Source: Saccharomonospora marina XMU15 (GTDB lineage: Bacteria > Actinomycetota > Actinomycetes > Mycobacteriales > Pseudonocardiaceae). From it: a DNA stretch of 64,000 bases. Of this stretch, positions 1-8,989 are shown one piece after another. Each line of letters starts with the position of its first letter. Position 1 is the first letter of the stretch. The stretch spans positions 5,513,234-5,577,233 of the forward strand of contig NZ_CM001439.1 of the NCBI RefSeq assembly GCF_000244955.1, given 5' to 3'. The notes below the pieces were generated by a model, which did no database searches, had not been told where the DNA came from, and was given only the letters and a program-made list of their open reading frames with translations. Position numbers and translations under genes: made by a program.

Positions 1-1
1 A

Positions 2-340
2 CGCATCGAGCGGTTGAGCCAGGCCGTGCGGCGATTGATGACCACCAACACGCACAGATTCGTCGACGTGGCACCCGACCAGGTTCCCGAGACGTGGTGG
101 GCGGCGTTCGATGCGGCGGGCCGCCGACTCGCCGAACTCGCTCGTAACGGACATCTCGAGCGAGGTCTGCGCGCGGTCTTGGCGCACCACTTCATCTTCC
201 ACGCCAACCGCGCAGGCCTTTCCGGACCTGACCAGGCCACGCTCGCCGCGCTGGCCGTCAACGCCGTCTTCCACAGCACGCCTACCCGGCAGGCACCAGC
301 CGGGACCACCACCTCCGACACTGTTAGGGCCCCGCAATGA
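2..340 (+). CDS. Thiopeptide-type bacteriocin biosynthesis protein, C-terminal part (truncated by the window edge)
   Basis: The frame is open from base 2, so the gene begins upstream of the window and only about 112 C-terminal residues are visible. The segment HHFIFHANRAGLSG followed by a short helix is typical of the C-terminal domain shared by lantibiotic dehydratase elimination domains and stand-alone thiopeptide-type bacteriocin biosynthesis proteins. In the family this domain removes glutamate from glutamylated Ser/Thr to give dehydroamino acids in a RiPP precursor. The stop codon overlaps the next start as ATGA, so it is translationally coupled to the FxLD methyltransferase. The dehydratase, cyclase and precursor genes should lie upstream, outside the window. 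Family assignment is fairly sure; the product is unknown. Confidence 0.75.
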   Translation, partial: RIERLSQAVRRLMTTNTHRFVDVAPDQVPETWWAAFDAAGRRLAELARNGHLERGLRAVLAHHFIFHANRAGLSGPDQATLAALAVNAVFHSTPTRQAPAGTTTSDTVRAPQ

Positions 341-1599
341 CAATCACGGTCAGCGACGCCTCCACCGACTCCGCCGACGAACTGCGCGCCCAGCTCGCCG
401 ACCGGCTCGTCAAGGACGGCACGATTCGGACCGATGCCATCGAGGCGGCGTTCCGGCGGGTGCCGCGCCACCTGTTCCTGCCCGACGTCGCGCTGGCCGA
501 GGCGTATGCCGACGAGCCCGTCTACACCAAGTACCAGGGCGACGGCACTCGTATCAGCGCCGCATCGCAGCCCAAGATCGTCGCCATGATGCTCGAACAA
601 CTCGGCATCCAGCCCGGCGAGAGGCTGCTCGAACTCGGCGCGGCGACCGGCTACAACGCCGCCCTGATGGCCACCCTCACCGGCCCGAGCGGGCACGTCA
701 CCACCGTCGACATAGACGAGGACCTCGTTACCAGTGCTCGCGAGCATCTCGCCGCAGCCGGTAACGACAACGTCGAGGCGGTCGCCGCTGACGGCGCGCT
801 CGGCCACCCGGAGACCGCGCCCTTCGACCGCATCATCGCCACCGTGGGCGCCCATGAGGTTCCCGCCGCGTGGCTCGACCAGCTCGCCCCCGGTGGACGT
901 CTGGTGGCCCCGGTGCGCCTGCGCGGGTGCGCCTCGCGCAGCATCGTCTTCGAACGCGACCAGGACGGCTGGAGCAGCCTGGGCAGCGAGATGGCGATCT
1001 TCATGCCCCTACGGGGCCTCGGCGACGACGCCCGCCGCGTCCTCGACCTCACCGGCACCGGACTCTCCCCCGGCGACGTGACGTTGCAGACCCACAAGGA
1101 CAACAACCACGCCACCGACCCGGATGCACTCGCCGGAGTGTTCGACACCCCCGCTCACGAGGTGTGGACTGGCGTGCACTTCGTCCCGATGGAGTCCTTC
1201 GAGTGGCTGGACCTGTGGTTGGCATGCCACCTACCCAACCCCCTCATGCGCATGGAGGTCGCCCCTGCCGCGAAGGACAGCGGCCTCGTACGGCCCATGT
1301 TCCCCTCGGTAGCGATGGCCACCACCGCCGCCGACGGCAGCCTTGCCTACCTCACCATCCGCCCGGCTGAGCCCGGCCCGGACGGCGGCAGGCGCTACGA
1401 GGCCGGCGTCATCGGCCACGGCATCGGCGGACAGGAACTGGCCAAGCAGGTCGCCACCGAGATCGCCACCTGGGACCGGGGCTTCCGCTCGGCTACCGTC
1501 CGTTTCGCTATTCCGGACGCTCCGCCCCAGCCGGACGCGACCGCCAGTCGGGTTGTCTTGGACCGTCCGACCAAGCCCATGACCGTCACCTGGGAATGA
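337..1599 (+). CDS. Methyltransferase, FxLD system (protein-L-isoaspartate O-methyltransferase-like)
   Basis: A 420-residue SAM-dependent methyltransferase. The first ~210 residues are PIMT-like: helical N-terminus, VPRHLFLP motif, then SAM motif I LLELGAATGYNAA and the acidic VDIDEDL strand. The ~200-residue C-terminal extension is characteristic of FxLD-system methyltransferases found with class I lanthipeptide genes. Related RiPP PIMTs (OlvSA type) methylate an Asp side chain in the modified precursor, giving aspartimide or isoaspartate. The start overlaps the preceding stop (ATGA) and the stop overlaps the next start (ATGA), so all three genes form one tight operon. The peptide substrate is not in view. 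Confidence 0.85.
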   Translation: MTITVSDASTDSADELRAQLADRLVKDGTIRTDAIEAAFRRVPRHLFLPDVALAEAYADEPVYTKYQGDGTRISAASQPKIVAMMLEQLGIQPGERLLELGAATGYNAALMATLTGPSGHVTTVDIDEDLVTSAREHLAAAGNDNVEAVAADGALGHPETAPFDRIIATVGAHEVPAAWLDQLAPGGRLVAPVRLRGCASRSIVFERDQDGWSSLGSEMAIFMPLRGLGDDARRVLDLTGTGLSPGDVTLQTHKDNNHATDPDALAGVFDTPAHEVWTGVHFVPMESFEWLDLWLACHLPNPLMRMEVAPAAKDSGLVRPMFPSVAMATTAADGSLAYLTIRPAEPGPDGGRRYEAGVIGHGIGGQELAKQVATEIATWDRGFRSATVRFAIPDAPPQPDATASRVVLDRPTKPMTVTWE

Positions 1600-2756
1600 T
1601 CGGCATGGACCCGACCGGCCAGTTCGCCCGCCGCTTCCCCCTCGTCGCCCGCAGCCGCCCGGCCTGCGTCCCGCTGCATAGGAGGGTGGCCGACCTGTAT
1701 GGCCGAGCTCGTGAGGCCGTCCGCACCGGCGACCTCACCGAGGCAGCCGCAGTGCACAATCAGGCCGCGCTCGTCGCTTCCGACTGCGGTCTTCCCGACC
1801 TGGCCCGGCAGTGGTGCCACCAGCAGGTGAACATCTACCTGCGCGCCTGCCCCCTGGGCACACAGGTAGCTCGCCTCGCCCTCGAACCGATCACCAACCT
1901 CGCCCGCCTCTACACCCGCGAGGGCCACGGCGAGCGTGCCTTCGCCTTGATGGACACTCTGTTCACTGCGGTCTCATCCCGCACCGGTGCCGACATCGAC
2001 GGCACCGAGATCCCGGCCAACCTCACCGACTCGTTCGAGACACACCAGCAGATCCGCAGCTGGTTGTGGGCGGTTCTACTGGCCACCGGCTCACGCGCTC
2101 TCGCTGCCGCTGGGCGGTGGGCGGAAGCACGCGCCCGACTGGACGACTACCACGGCATCGGCCGGCGGATGCTCGACGGCCGCCAGGTCGCGGTCATCGC
2201 CCACGCGGTATCCGGCGACACCGACAGCGCCCTTGCTCTGATGGCCGACACGACACCAGGAGAACCCTGGGAAAACGCCGTAACCGCGTGCCTGACTGTC
2301 CAGTGCCATGGTGCTTCGGGTGTCGTCGACGTGCCGTCACTTGTGGCCCAGTATCACGACTTCGTTATCTCGGTGCCCGGTTTGGCGGTCTTCCGAACGC
2401 GGCTTGGTCTGTCCTTTTTCGACGCGCTCGGCACCGTCGACGTGTCACACGCGCACCGGATCGCCGCCGATCTGATCGACTACACAACTACTACACGGGA
2501 CGGATACGCCGCCCGCGACGTACTCGCCCACACGGGCTGCCGCGACCTACTCACCCACAACCAAACCCGCGAACTGACCGAACTGGTCGACGCCTGCGCG
2601 CTCGGGAGCGGCATGCTTCCCGCCACGCTGCAGGAAGATCTCATCCAGGCCCTTGCTGATGCCGAAGAAGTCATGGTGCGCAACATGGCCGGAGCCATGT
2701 CGCCGCGAGGGATCCGTTCTCCACGTGTGGAGAATCAGGTGCGCGTTGGCCACTGA
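1596..2756 (+). CDS. Conserved hypothetical protein of FxLD RiPP cluster, helical repeat (TPR-like)
   Basis: A 386-residue, Ala/Leu/Arg-rich, predominantly helical protein without signal peptide or membrane segment. Repeated patterns such as EAAAVHNQAALVASDCGLPDLAR resemble TPR units of regulators found beside RiPP and immunity loci, but no helix-turn-helix is visible. It starts with an ATGA overlap to the methyltransferase; a second ATG three codons in is an alternative start. It sits between two FxLD-type methyltransferases, so a role in the peptide pathway (scaffold or regulation) is likely but unproven. Quoted motif is one stretch; no catalytic residue is recognised. Confidence 0.6.
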   Translation: MIGMDPTGQFARRFPLVARSRPACVPLHRRVADLYGRAREAVRTGDLTEAAAVHNQAALVASDCGLPDLARQWCHQQVNIYLRACPLGTQVARLALEPITNLARLYTREGHGERAFALMDTLFTAVSSRTGADIDGTEIPANLTDSFETHQQIRSWLWAVLLATGSRALAAAGRWAEARARLDDYHGIGRRMLDGRQVAVIAHAVSGDTDSALALMADTTPGEPWENAVTACLTVQCHGASGVVDVPSLVAQYHDFVISVPGLAVFRTRLGLSFFDALGTVDVSHAHRIAADLIDYTTTTRDGYAARDVLAHTGCRDLLTHNQTRELTELVDACALGSGMLPATLQEDLIQALADAEEVMVRNMAGAMSPRGIRSPRVENQVRVGH

Positions 2757-2801
2757 CCAGCACTGAAGAACCTGAAGAACCGTTGCACACGAAGGGGAGC
2801 G

Positions 2802-3417
2802 ATGCAGACCACGACGTCGCCCGACGCGCTGCGCGCGGAGATGGTCGAGCGGATTCGAAAGGCGGGACACGCGCGACAGGGCGCGGTCGAGCGGGTTCTG
2901 CGTGACACGCCACGCCACGAGTTCGTGCCGGATGCCGACTTGGCGGTTGCCTACGACCCGTGGCAGGCGGTGGTCACCCATCGGTTCGAGGATGGTCGGT
3001 CGCTGTCCTGCGCGTCGGCGCCATGGCTGGTCGCGGCCATGCTCGACCAGCTCGATGTCCAACCCGGCAACCGCATCCTCGAGATCGGCGCGGGAACCGG
3101 GTACAACGCCAGCCTGCTCGCCCAGTTGACTGGTCGTGCTGACCTGGTGACCACCGTCGACATCGACCCCGACGTGGCGGCGAAAGCCTCGCAAGCGTTG
3201 GCTGCCACCGGTTACGGCGACGTGCACGTGATCACCGGAGACGGTGGGCTCGGGTATCCCTCCCACGCTCCGTACGACCGCGTGATCGCCACCGTTTCAC
3301 CGTGGGACATCCCCGTCTCGTGGTGGAAGCAACTTGCCCCCGAAGCGCGGTTGGTTGCGCCGCTGCGGTGGCGGGGCCAGGGACGCAGCGTCAGCTTCAC
3401 CTACACCGACGGCCGTC
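2802..3417 (+). pseudogene. Second FxLD-system PIMT-like methyltransferase, 3' half lost
   Basis: Good Shine-Dalgarno (AAGGGGAG) before ATG 2802. About 205 residues keep the catalytic half: TPRHEFVP, SAM motif I ILEIGAGTGYNAS and VDIDPDV, parallel to the gene at 337. It is a diverged paralogue, not a recent copy. The reading frame then runs into IS21 DNA at 3417/3418, so the C-terminal ~200 residues expected from the paralogue are missing. The upstream copy is complete, so aspartyl methylation in the cluster may survive. The breakpoint itself is notable (see findings): it coincides with the IS110 target found in the other istA copy at 61.25 kb. Confidence 0.8.
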
Positions 3418-3841
3418 AGATCGCACTGGGTCAGCAGGCCCGGCTGGTAGGTCACCCGGTCCACCGGATCGATACCCACGTACTCCGGGCGGATGCGTGC
3501 CAGCAGCTTCTTCAACGGCCCTTCCGAGTACGGCCAGCCGATCCGCTGCGAGATCACCGGCGTCGGCATCCTCGGCCACTCCCGCAACAGCGCACGAATC
3601 TGCGGCTCGTACGCGTCGGCCACCGAACCACGGCGCGCCCGTTGGTACTTCGGCGGCCCGTCCGACCGCAGCGCCGCCCGCACCGTGTTACGCGCCACCC
3701 CCAGCCGCCGCGCGATCTCCTTGATCGGCACACCCTCCGCCCGATACAAGCGGCGGATCTCAGCCCAATCCTCCAACTTCAGCACCCTCCAAGATCTAGG
3801 AGGGGGTCAACTTTCGGAGTACCACAGGGGGTCAGTTTTCA
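3418..3841 (-). mobile_element. IS21-family fragment: left end and 5' part of istA
   Basis: On the minus strand the fragment begins at 3841 with the terminal repeat TGAAAACTGACCCCC, repeated with variation at about 3812. It then encodes the N-terminus of IstA (start near 3785): LEDWAEIRRLYRAEG, a helix-turn-helix with RRLGVARNTVRAAL, up to TYQPGLLTQCDL. The coding sequence is then lost at 3418, leaving about 122 residues of a normally ~500-residue transposase, and no istB. It is a relative, not an identical copy, of the IS21 at 60.8 kb. The element is immobile without its right end. Confidence 0.8.
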
Positions 3842-4260
3842 GGATCCGGCGACAGTTCCCGCGGCGGATTGAGCACCAAGATCCACCTCGTGGTCGAGGG
3901 ACGCGGGCTGCCCATGCGGGTTGTGCTCACCCGGGGGTGGCTGGTGACAATCCACAATTGGTGCCGCTGCTGGACGGGATCCGTGTCGCTCGCACCGGGC
4001 CTGGTCGCCCGCGCCGCCGTCCCGAGGTGGTCATCGCCGACAAGGCCTATTCGCACCCCTCGACCCGCCGCGCCGCGCACGGCTCACGGGGCGGACGCCC
4101 GCCCGCCTTCGATGCCGAGTTGTACAAGCAGCGCAACGTCGTCGAACGCTGCTTCAACCGGCTCAAACAGTTCCGCGACCTAGCCACCCGCTACGCCAAA
4201 CGCGCCGCCTACTACCAGGCAGAACTCACCATCGCCGCCATCATCCTCTGGCTACGATGA
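3842..4260 (+). pseudogene. IS5-family transposase, C-terminal fragment with frameshift and deletion
   Basis: Starts abruptly at the IS21 end with SRGGLSTKIHLVVEGRG in one frame, then continues in another frame with NPQLVPLLDGI, VIADKAYSHPSTRRA and the C-terminal RCFNRLKQFRDLATRY. A frameshift near 3935 and a small internal deletion near 4078 (the segment before [11 protein letters not shown] is too short) make it non-functional. The DDE 'ADKAY' Asp and the late 'E' (VVERCFNRLK) regions survive. It was evidently already resident when IS21 landed in it, and the next IS5 element inserted just after its stop. Confidence 0.75.
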
Positions 4261-4279
4261 ATTACAGGACACGACCTAG

Positions 4280-5322
4280 AGCCTGTTTCATAAGCGAGGT
4301 AGCCACTCGTTGATTGCGGCGATGTGGATGGTGGCTTCGTAGCGGACGGCGAGCTTGTCGTATCGGGTGGCGAGGGCTCGGTGACGTTTGAGGCGGTTGA
4401 TTCCGCATTCGACCGCGTGTCGCTGTTTGTAGGTGTGCGGGTCGAAGGCTGGTGGTCGACCGCCGTTGCGTCCACGCCTGCGGCGATGCCGGATCTGATC
4501 GGCAGGCTGGGGGATGGTGCATGCGATCCCACGTCTGCGCAGGTGGGCCCGGTTGGCGCGGGAACTGTAGGCCTTATCCGCCAGCACCCGATCTGGTCGG
4601 GTCCGGGCTCGTCCACCACCGGTTCGGGCGACCTGGATGCCAGCCAGCACCGCCTCGAACTGCGGACTGTCCCCACGCTGCCCCGCCGTCACCAGCAGCG
4701 ACAGCGGTCTGTGCCCCTGTTCGGTCGTCAGATGCAGCTTGGTGGTCCATCCACCTCAAGACCGGCCCAACGCGTGGTCAGCGGGTTCGGGCGCGCCCAC
4801 CCCACCCGGCGGTTCCTTTTGCACCTCGCTCTCGGCCCGCGCGCCCGCCGCATGCTGATGCGCTCGGTTGATCGTGGAATCCACGCTCACGTCCCACGTG
4901 ATCACACCGGCTGCGTCGGCCCTGCTCTGCAATGCCGCCAGGATCACCGCCCACACACCAGCGCGCTGCCAGCGCCGGAACAACCCATAGACACTCTGCC
5001 AGGACCCATACACCGGTGGGACATCGCGCCAGGGAGAGCCCACACGTACTCGCCACCGAATCCCGTCGATGAGTTGACGCTTGGTCCACTTCGGTGGGCG
5101 ACCCGGCTTCTGACCGACCGGCAGCAACGGTTCCAGTACTGCCCACTGCGCGTCGGTCAAGTCGGCTCGCCCCGCCGCCGCTACGCTGGCCACGAGGTCT
5201 CCGGTGTTCTCGATCTTCTTGGTCGTTGATCGATCTACCGGAGACCTCGCCTATTTGGCCAACGAAACGCCGCAAACCCTCCGCAGCAAAAGACCTCCCA
5301 GCTCAGCGCATTGAAACAGGCC
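4280..5322 (-). mobile_element. IS5-family insertion sequence, about 1.04 kb
   Basis: Terminal inverted repeats AGCCTGTTTCA (4280-4290) and GGCCTGTTTCA read on the minus strand (5312-5322). The element is flanked on both sides by CTAG (4276-4279 and 5323-5326), consistent with a short target duplication. The right flank is the crotonase gene it truncates; the left flank is the older IS5 remnant, so the real 3' end of that crotonase is gone and the element has taken part in a later rearrangement or the left flank was replaced. Confidence 0.8.
4288..5193 (-). pseudogene. IS5-family transposase with an in-frame TGA
   Basis: One 302-codon frame covers both halves of the transposase: N-terminal TDAQWAVLEPLLPVG and DVSVDSTINRAHQHA, then C-terminal [31 protein letters not shown] and the [20 protein letters not shown] region. 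A TGA stop lies at 4756-4758, exactly where relatives have the Arg of SRGG. A CGA to TGA transition is the simplest explanation. The two parts are in the same frame, so this is a nonsense mutation and not the programmed frameshift seen in many IS5 relatives. Probably inactive unless supplied in trans. Confidence 0.8.
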
Positions 5323-5326
5323 CTAG

Positions 5327-5863
5327 CCCGAGACGCAACCCCTCTTCGGGGGTGACCGCCCTACCGGTGTAGAGCAACTCCAGCGTAGGGCCCTTACCGA
5401 CGGCCTCTACCAGTCGCTGCGTGCCGCCCGCCCCGAGAAGCAGCCTCAACCGCACCTCGGGCAGGCCCAGCCGGGTCCCTTCGGCCACGAACCGCGGGTC
5501 GCAGGCCAGGGCCAGCTCCAGCCCGCCACCCACGGCCGGACCGTTGACCGCCGCGATCCTCGGCATCGGCAGCCGTTGCAAGTCGTCGAAACCGCGCTGG
5601 ATCGCGCTGACGAACCTCGGAAACAATGAGTCATCGAGCCCGCGCAACATCTTGATGTCGGCGCCGGCGATGAACCTGGACCGGGTGCTGGTGATCACGA
5701 CGGCACCGACGTCTCCCCGCCGCACAAGTGAGGTGGCCGCCCGGCTGAGCTGGTCCACGAGTTGCCGGTCGAGCGCGTTGGCGGGTGGCCGGTCGACAGT
5801 CAGGACCGCGACCGCCCGTTCGACCTTGACCCGAACGTAGCCGTTCTCCGTGGGCGTTCCCAT
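5327..5863 (-). pseudogene. Enoyl-CoA hydratase/isomerase (crotonase), C-terminus removed by IS5
   Basis: Crotonase fold, about 180 of the usual ~260 residues. Visible are the substrate loop SRFIAGADIKML and the oxyanion-hole motif NGPAVGGGLELALACD, followed by LPEVRLRLLLGAGGTQRL. The IS5 element at 4280-5322 interrupts it and the remaining 3' end is not found on the other side. ATG 5863 is preferred; a GTG at 5878 is possible. It is the first of two adjacent crotonase relics and, with the broken genes to 8.87 kb, forms a decayed catabolic block. Confidence 0.8.
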
Positions 5864-5868
5864 CGTAC

Positions 5869-6599
5869 TCACCGCCACGGGGAGAAGCCGGGGGCGCGCT
5901 TCTCCAGGAACGCCGATGCGCCCTCGGTCTGCTCACCCCAAGTCCAGAAGCCGGGGTTGACCTGGTCGAGGATCTTGAACCGGTCCTGCGCCTTGCGAAC
6001 CGGTGCCAGGGAGTCGTCGAACGACTTCTTCACCAGCTTCAGTACCGTGGGGCTCAACGCCAGCAGTTCGTCGCACCAGCGCCGGACCTCGGTGTCGAGT
6101 TCATCCGCCGGTACGACCGAGTTGACCAAGCTCCACTGGAGAGCTTGCTGAGCGTCGTGGCGCCGACACAACATCCAGATCTCCTTGGCCCGTTTCATGC
6201 CGACGACGGACCAGAGGTGGCTGACGATCCATCCCTCGGCCGTGCTGGCCACGCGCGGCCCGTTCTGCCCGAACACTGACCCGTCCGAGGAGATCGTGAA
6301 GTCGCACATGTACGCCATGTGGTGTCCGCCCCGATCGCGTATCCGTCCACCCGGGCGATCACCGGTTTCAGGCAACCTCGCAACGCCTGGTACAGCCGTT
6401 CGCACCTCTCGTCGAAGGCGTCGGCTCCTGCCGCGGCGGAGATCGTCCGCGCGCTCTCGGTGGCGACGTCACCGCCGGCGGAGAAGGCTCGCTCTCCTGC
6501 GCCGGTCAACACGATCACGCCCACCTGGCCGTCCTCGGCGGCACGGGCGACCGCGTCGGTGAGCTCGACGAGCGTTTCGGGGGTGAACGCGTTGAGCTT
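5869..6599 (-). pseudogene. Second crotonase-family gene, frameshifted and 5'-truncated
   Basis: Two frames join to one crotonase. The upstream part contains VIVLTGAGERAFSAGGD and KPVIARVDGYAIG. The downstream part continues HHMAYMCDFTISSDGSVFGQ, RVASTAEGWIVSHL and the terminal KRAPGFSPWR. A single missing G in the run near 6330 (GGGG where GGGGG keeps frame) explains the shift. The 5' end is lost near 6600, where a monooxygenase fragment on the other strand begins. The GQNGPRV-type segment resembles the 1,4-dihydroxynaphthoyl-CoA synthase/cyclohexenoyl-CoA hydratase branch of the family, but the substrate cannot be told. Confidence 0.75.
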
Positions 6600-7130
6600 C
6601 TCTCCCGGCTGAAGGAGAACATCGAGCTGTACAAGGACGCCGCGGAGAAGGCGGGCTGGCCTGACCGTCTTGACCGGGGGCGGTTCAAGTACGGCTGGGA
6701 CGCGGAGAGGCGCCGCAGCGTGGTGACCTGCCGCTATATCCACGTCGTCGACAAGGGCCTCGGCGACATGGACTGCGCGGGCCGGGCGATGGAGCTGCAG
6801 TGGGACTACTACGGGCCCTTCGGTTTCGCGGCCGTGCTCGCCGAGGCCGACGAGCCGTTTTACGACCTGAGCATGAAGGTCACTGCGGACCTGCTGCGGC
6901 AGAAGGAGACCGCGATTCACGGCTCCAAGCTGTACCTGATCGACACGATCATGAAGGTCAAGCAGGAGTGTGGCTACGACGGCTTCATGTTCCACGCGTG
7001 GTTCGAACTCGGCGGCTTCGCTTGCCAGGAGGTCGAGGACCAGATGTCCTACTTTGCCGAGGAGATCATGCCGGTGCTGCACCGTGAGTGTGGCGGCAAT
7101 CCGGTGAAGGACGAGCCCTCTCGACTTCGA
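6597..7130 (+). pseudogene. Luciferase-like flavin-dependent monooxygenase, C-terminal fragment
   Basis: The frame enters at about 6594-6600 with ELLSRLKENIELYKDAAEKA and runs through LQWDYYGPFGFAAVLAEAD, KETAIHGSKLYLIDTI and FELGGFACQEVEDQM to EEIMPVLHREC. This is the C-terminal third of an LLM-class oxidoreductase. The 5' two thirds are missing and replaced by the head of the decayed crotonase, so the junction is a deletion or recombination scar. Similar in family to the intact monooxygenase at 19.55-20.74 kb but clearly of another subgroup. The exact 3' end is uncertain. Confidence 0.7.
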
Positions 7131-7188
7131 CGTCCAGCCTCGCACTCCCGTGGCGTGACCGCGAGCGTATCGCGAGGAGGTATTCGGA

Positions 7189-7970
7189 ATGACTGGATTC
7201 ACCACGGCCAAGCGGTTGTGGGCATTGGACTCGCCGACGTTCACCCTCGACAAGTCGATTCTGATGGTCGGCGCTTTGTGAGAGACCACGATCCTGATGC
7301 CGGCGTATCTGATCGAGCATCCGAAGGGTCTGGTACTCTTCGACACGGGCCTGGTTCCTGCTGCGGCCCAGGATCCTGAGGGCGTGTATGGCGAGCTGGC
7401 CGCGTTCCTCGGCCTTCGGTACACCCCCGAGCAGACGGTGGACCGGCAGCTCGAGGCGCTCGGGTACCGAAGCTCGGACGTGAGATACGTGATCGCCTCG
7501 CATACCCACTTCGACCACACGGGCGGGCTGCACCTGTTCCCCGATGCGGAGTTCTTCGTCTGTGAAGGTGACATGCGGTACGCGTATTGGCCGGACCCCG
7601 CGGGTGCGGCGTTATTCCGGCGGGAGGACCTGGACGCGGTGCGGGGCACCCGGTGGCGGGAGGTACCGCGCTGTGACGTCGACGTCTCGGCGACGGCAGT
7701 CTGGTCATCCTTTTCACTCCGGGGCACACGCCCGGGGAGCTGAGCCTGCTGGTGCGCCTTCCGGGTCGTAACTTCGTCCTCACCGGGGACACCGTCCACC
7801 TGCGTGAGGCTTTGGAGACGGTGGCTCCCACGCCGTATGACGCCAGCACGGAGGAGTCGCTGCGGTCGATCAGGCGACTGCAGTTGCGCCGCGACACCGC
7901 GGACGCCACGGTGTGGATCAGTCATGACAGGACTGTGCGGAGTTCGAGCACGCCCGCCTGCTACGAGTAG
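7189..7970 (+). pseudogene. MBL-fold hydrolase (AHL-lactonase-like), multiple frameshifts
   Basis: An excellent ribosome site GAGGAGG (7174-7180) precedes ATG 7189, but the frame breaks within 30 codons. Stitching frames gives a protein parallel to the intact gene at 12103: LIEHPKGLVLFDTGLV, zinc motif SHTHFDHTGGL, FTPGHTPGELSLLVRLPG, LTGDTVHLREAL and TVWISHD near the end. Frameshifts are needed near 7280, 7690-7740 and 7930. The first metal-binding His residues survive, so decay is recent relative to family divergence. Confidence 0.8.
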
Positions 7971-8069
7971 CCCCATCTCCGACGGGTTTGGGACCAGCGG
8001 CGCCCTGAAGGAGACGGAGCGACCATGGCAGACAGTACGGTAGCGCTGAGCGCCCAGGAAGGGGGCGAC

Positions 8070-8400
8070 CGATCTCGCAGCACGGCCACAAGCTGCGGGC
8101 CTACACCTTGCAGCACGACGGGCTGGACACAGCGGAGGGGAACCAGGCGATCGGGCAACCTGCCGATAACCGGGAGTACCGCATTGGGGCACAGATCCTG
8201 CGGGATCTCCGCGTCAAGCGGATGTGGCGGCTCACCAACGACCCTGCCAAATGCGCAGGGCGCGGGATATGGAATAGGGATCGTCGAAGGGGTGCCCGTG
8301 GTGTGCGAGCACACGTCGCACAACATTCGGTACCCGCGAACGAAGCAGGAAAGATGGGGACCTGCTCGGCCTCACCCTCGTCGCCGCCGGAGAAGCGACA
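8070..8400 (+). pseudogene. ribA (GTP cyclohydrolase II) 3' fragment
   Basis: Segments [29 protein letters not shown] and LTNDPAKCAG, then in a second frame IGIVEGVPVVCEHTSHNIRY, match the C-terminal third of GTP cyclohydrolase II and align with the intact RibBA at 15126. The zinc-binding and GTP-ring-opening part is absent. Because it lies immediately before a flavin reductase relic, it reproduces the ribBA-flavin reductase order of the intact operon. Confidence 0.75.
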
Positions 8401-8870
8401 TGAGTGAGTGCGGTCTGCTTGTGGACGAAGGGCTGTTCCGGGAAGCCACGAGCCAGTTCCCCAGCGGGTCACGATAGTCACCACCGTCGACGCGGCCGGC
8501 CGTCGCTGGGTTTCACCGCGAGCGCGTTCGCGGGCCCCGTCCGTCAGTCCCCGCTTGTTCTGGTATGCCTCGACAGGTCGGCCGACTGTCACTCCGCCTT
8601 CGGGCGCACCCACCGGTTCGCCGTCAGCATCCTAGGCCCGCGCCATACCGGCTTCGCCGTTCGGTTGCGACGAAAGGAGGGCGTACTTGGAACGCCCCGC
8701 CTTCAGAATGCGGTGGCGACGGTTGAGTGCGGGTCGAGGCGCGTTACCCGGGGCGGCGACCATACGATCCTGGTCGGCCGCATCCATCCAACACGCTCAC
8801 TCGGCCCGAGACACCAGTCGTCTACGCGCGGAGGAGATTTTCGACGCCCCAGTGTGACACGAGGAAGCGA
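8400..8870 (+). pseudogene. Flavin reductase (FMN-dependent, two-component monooxygenase partner), frameshifted
   Basis: Starts at ATG 8400 with FREATSQFPSG, shifts to VTIVTTVDAAGRRW, then GFTASAFAGPV, SPLVLVCLDRSADCHSAF, FAVSILG and GDHTILVGRI, ending near VYARRRFSTP in a third frame. These follow, in order, the intact flavin reductase at 14611-15129. At least two frameshifts and an internal rearrangement near 8660-8740 are needed. No function expected. Confidence 0.75.
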
Positions 8871-8989
8871 CGGCAGCTCGTGACGCGCACGGTACTCGGC
8901 GCAGACACTGCGGCCTGCCTTCATGGCCACGGTGAGACAAACTCTGGAATGTCTATTTTGGGCTGCGCCAGAAACCTGAGATTTCCCTA

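Noticed and set aside
4756-4758. Selenocysteine or programmed readthrough at the transposase TGA
   Set aside because: No SECIS-like hairpin was seen and a CGA to TGA mutation at the conserved Arg explains it.
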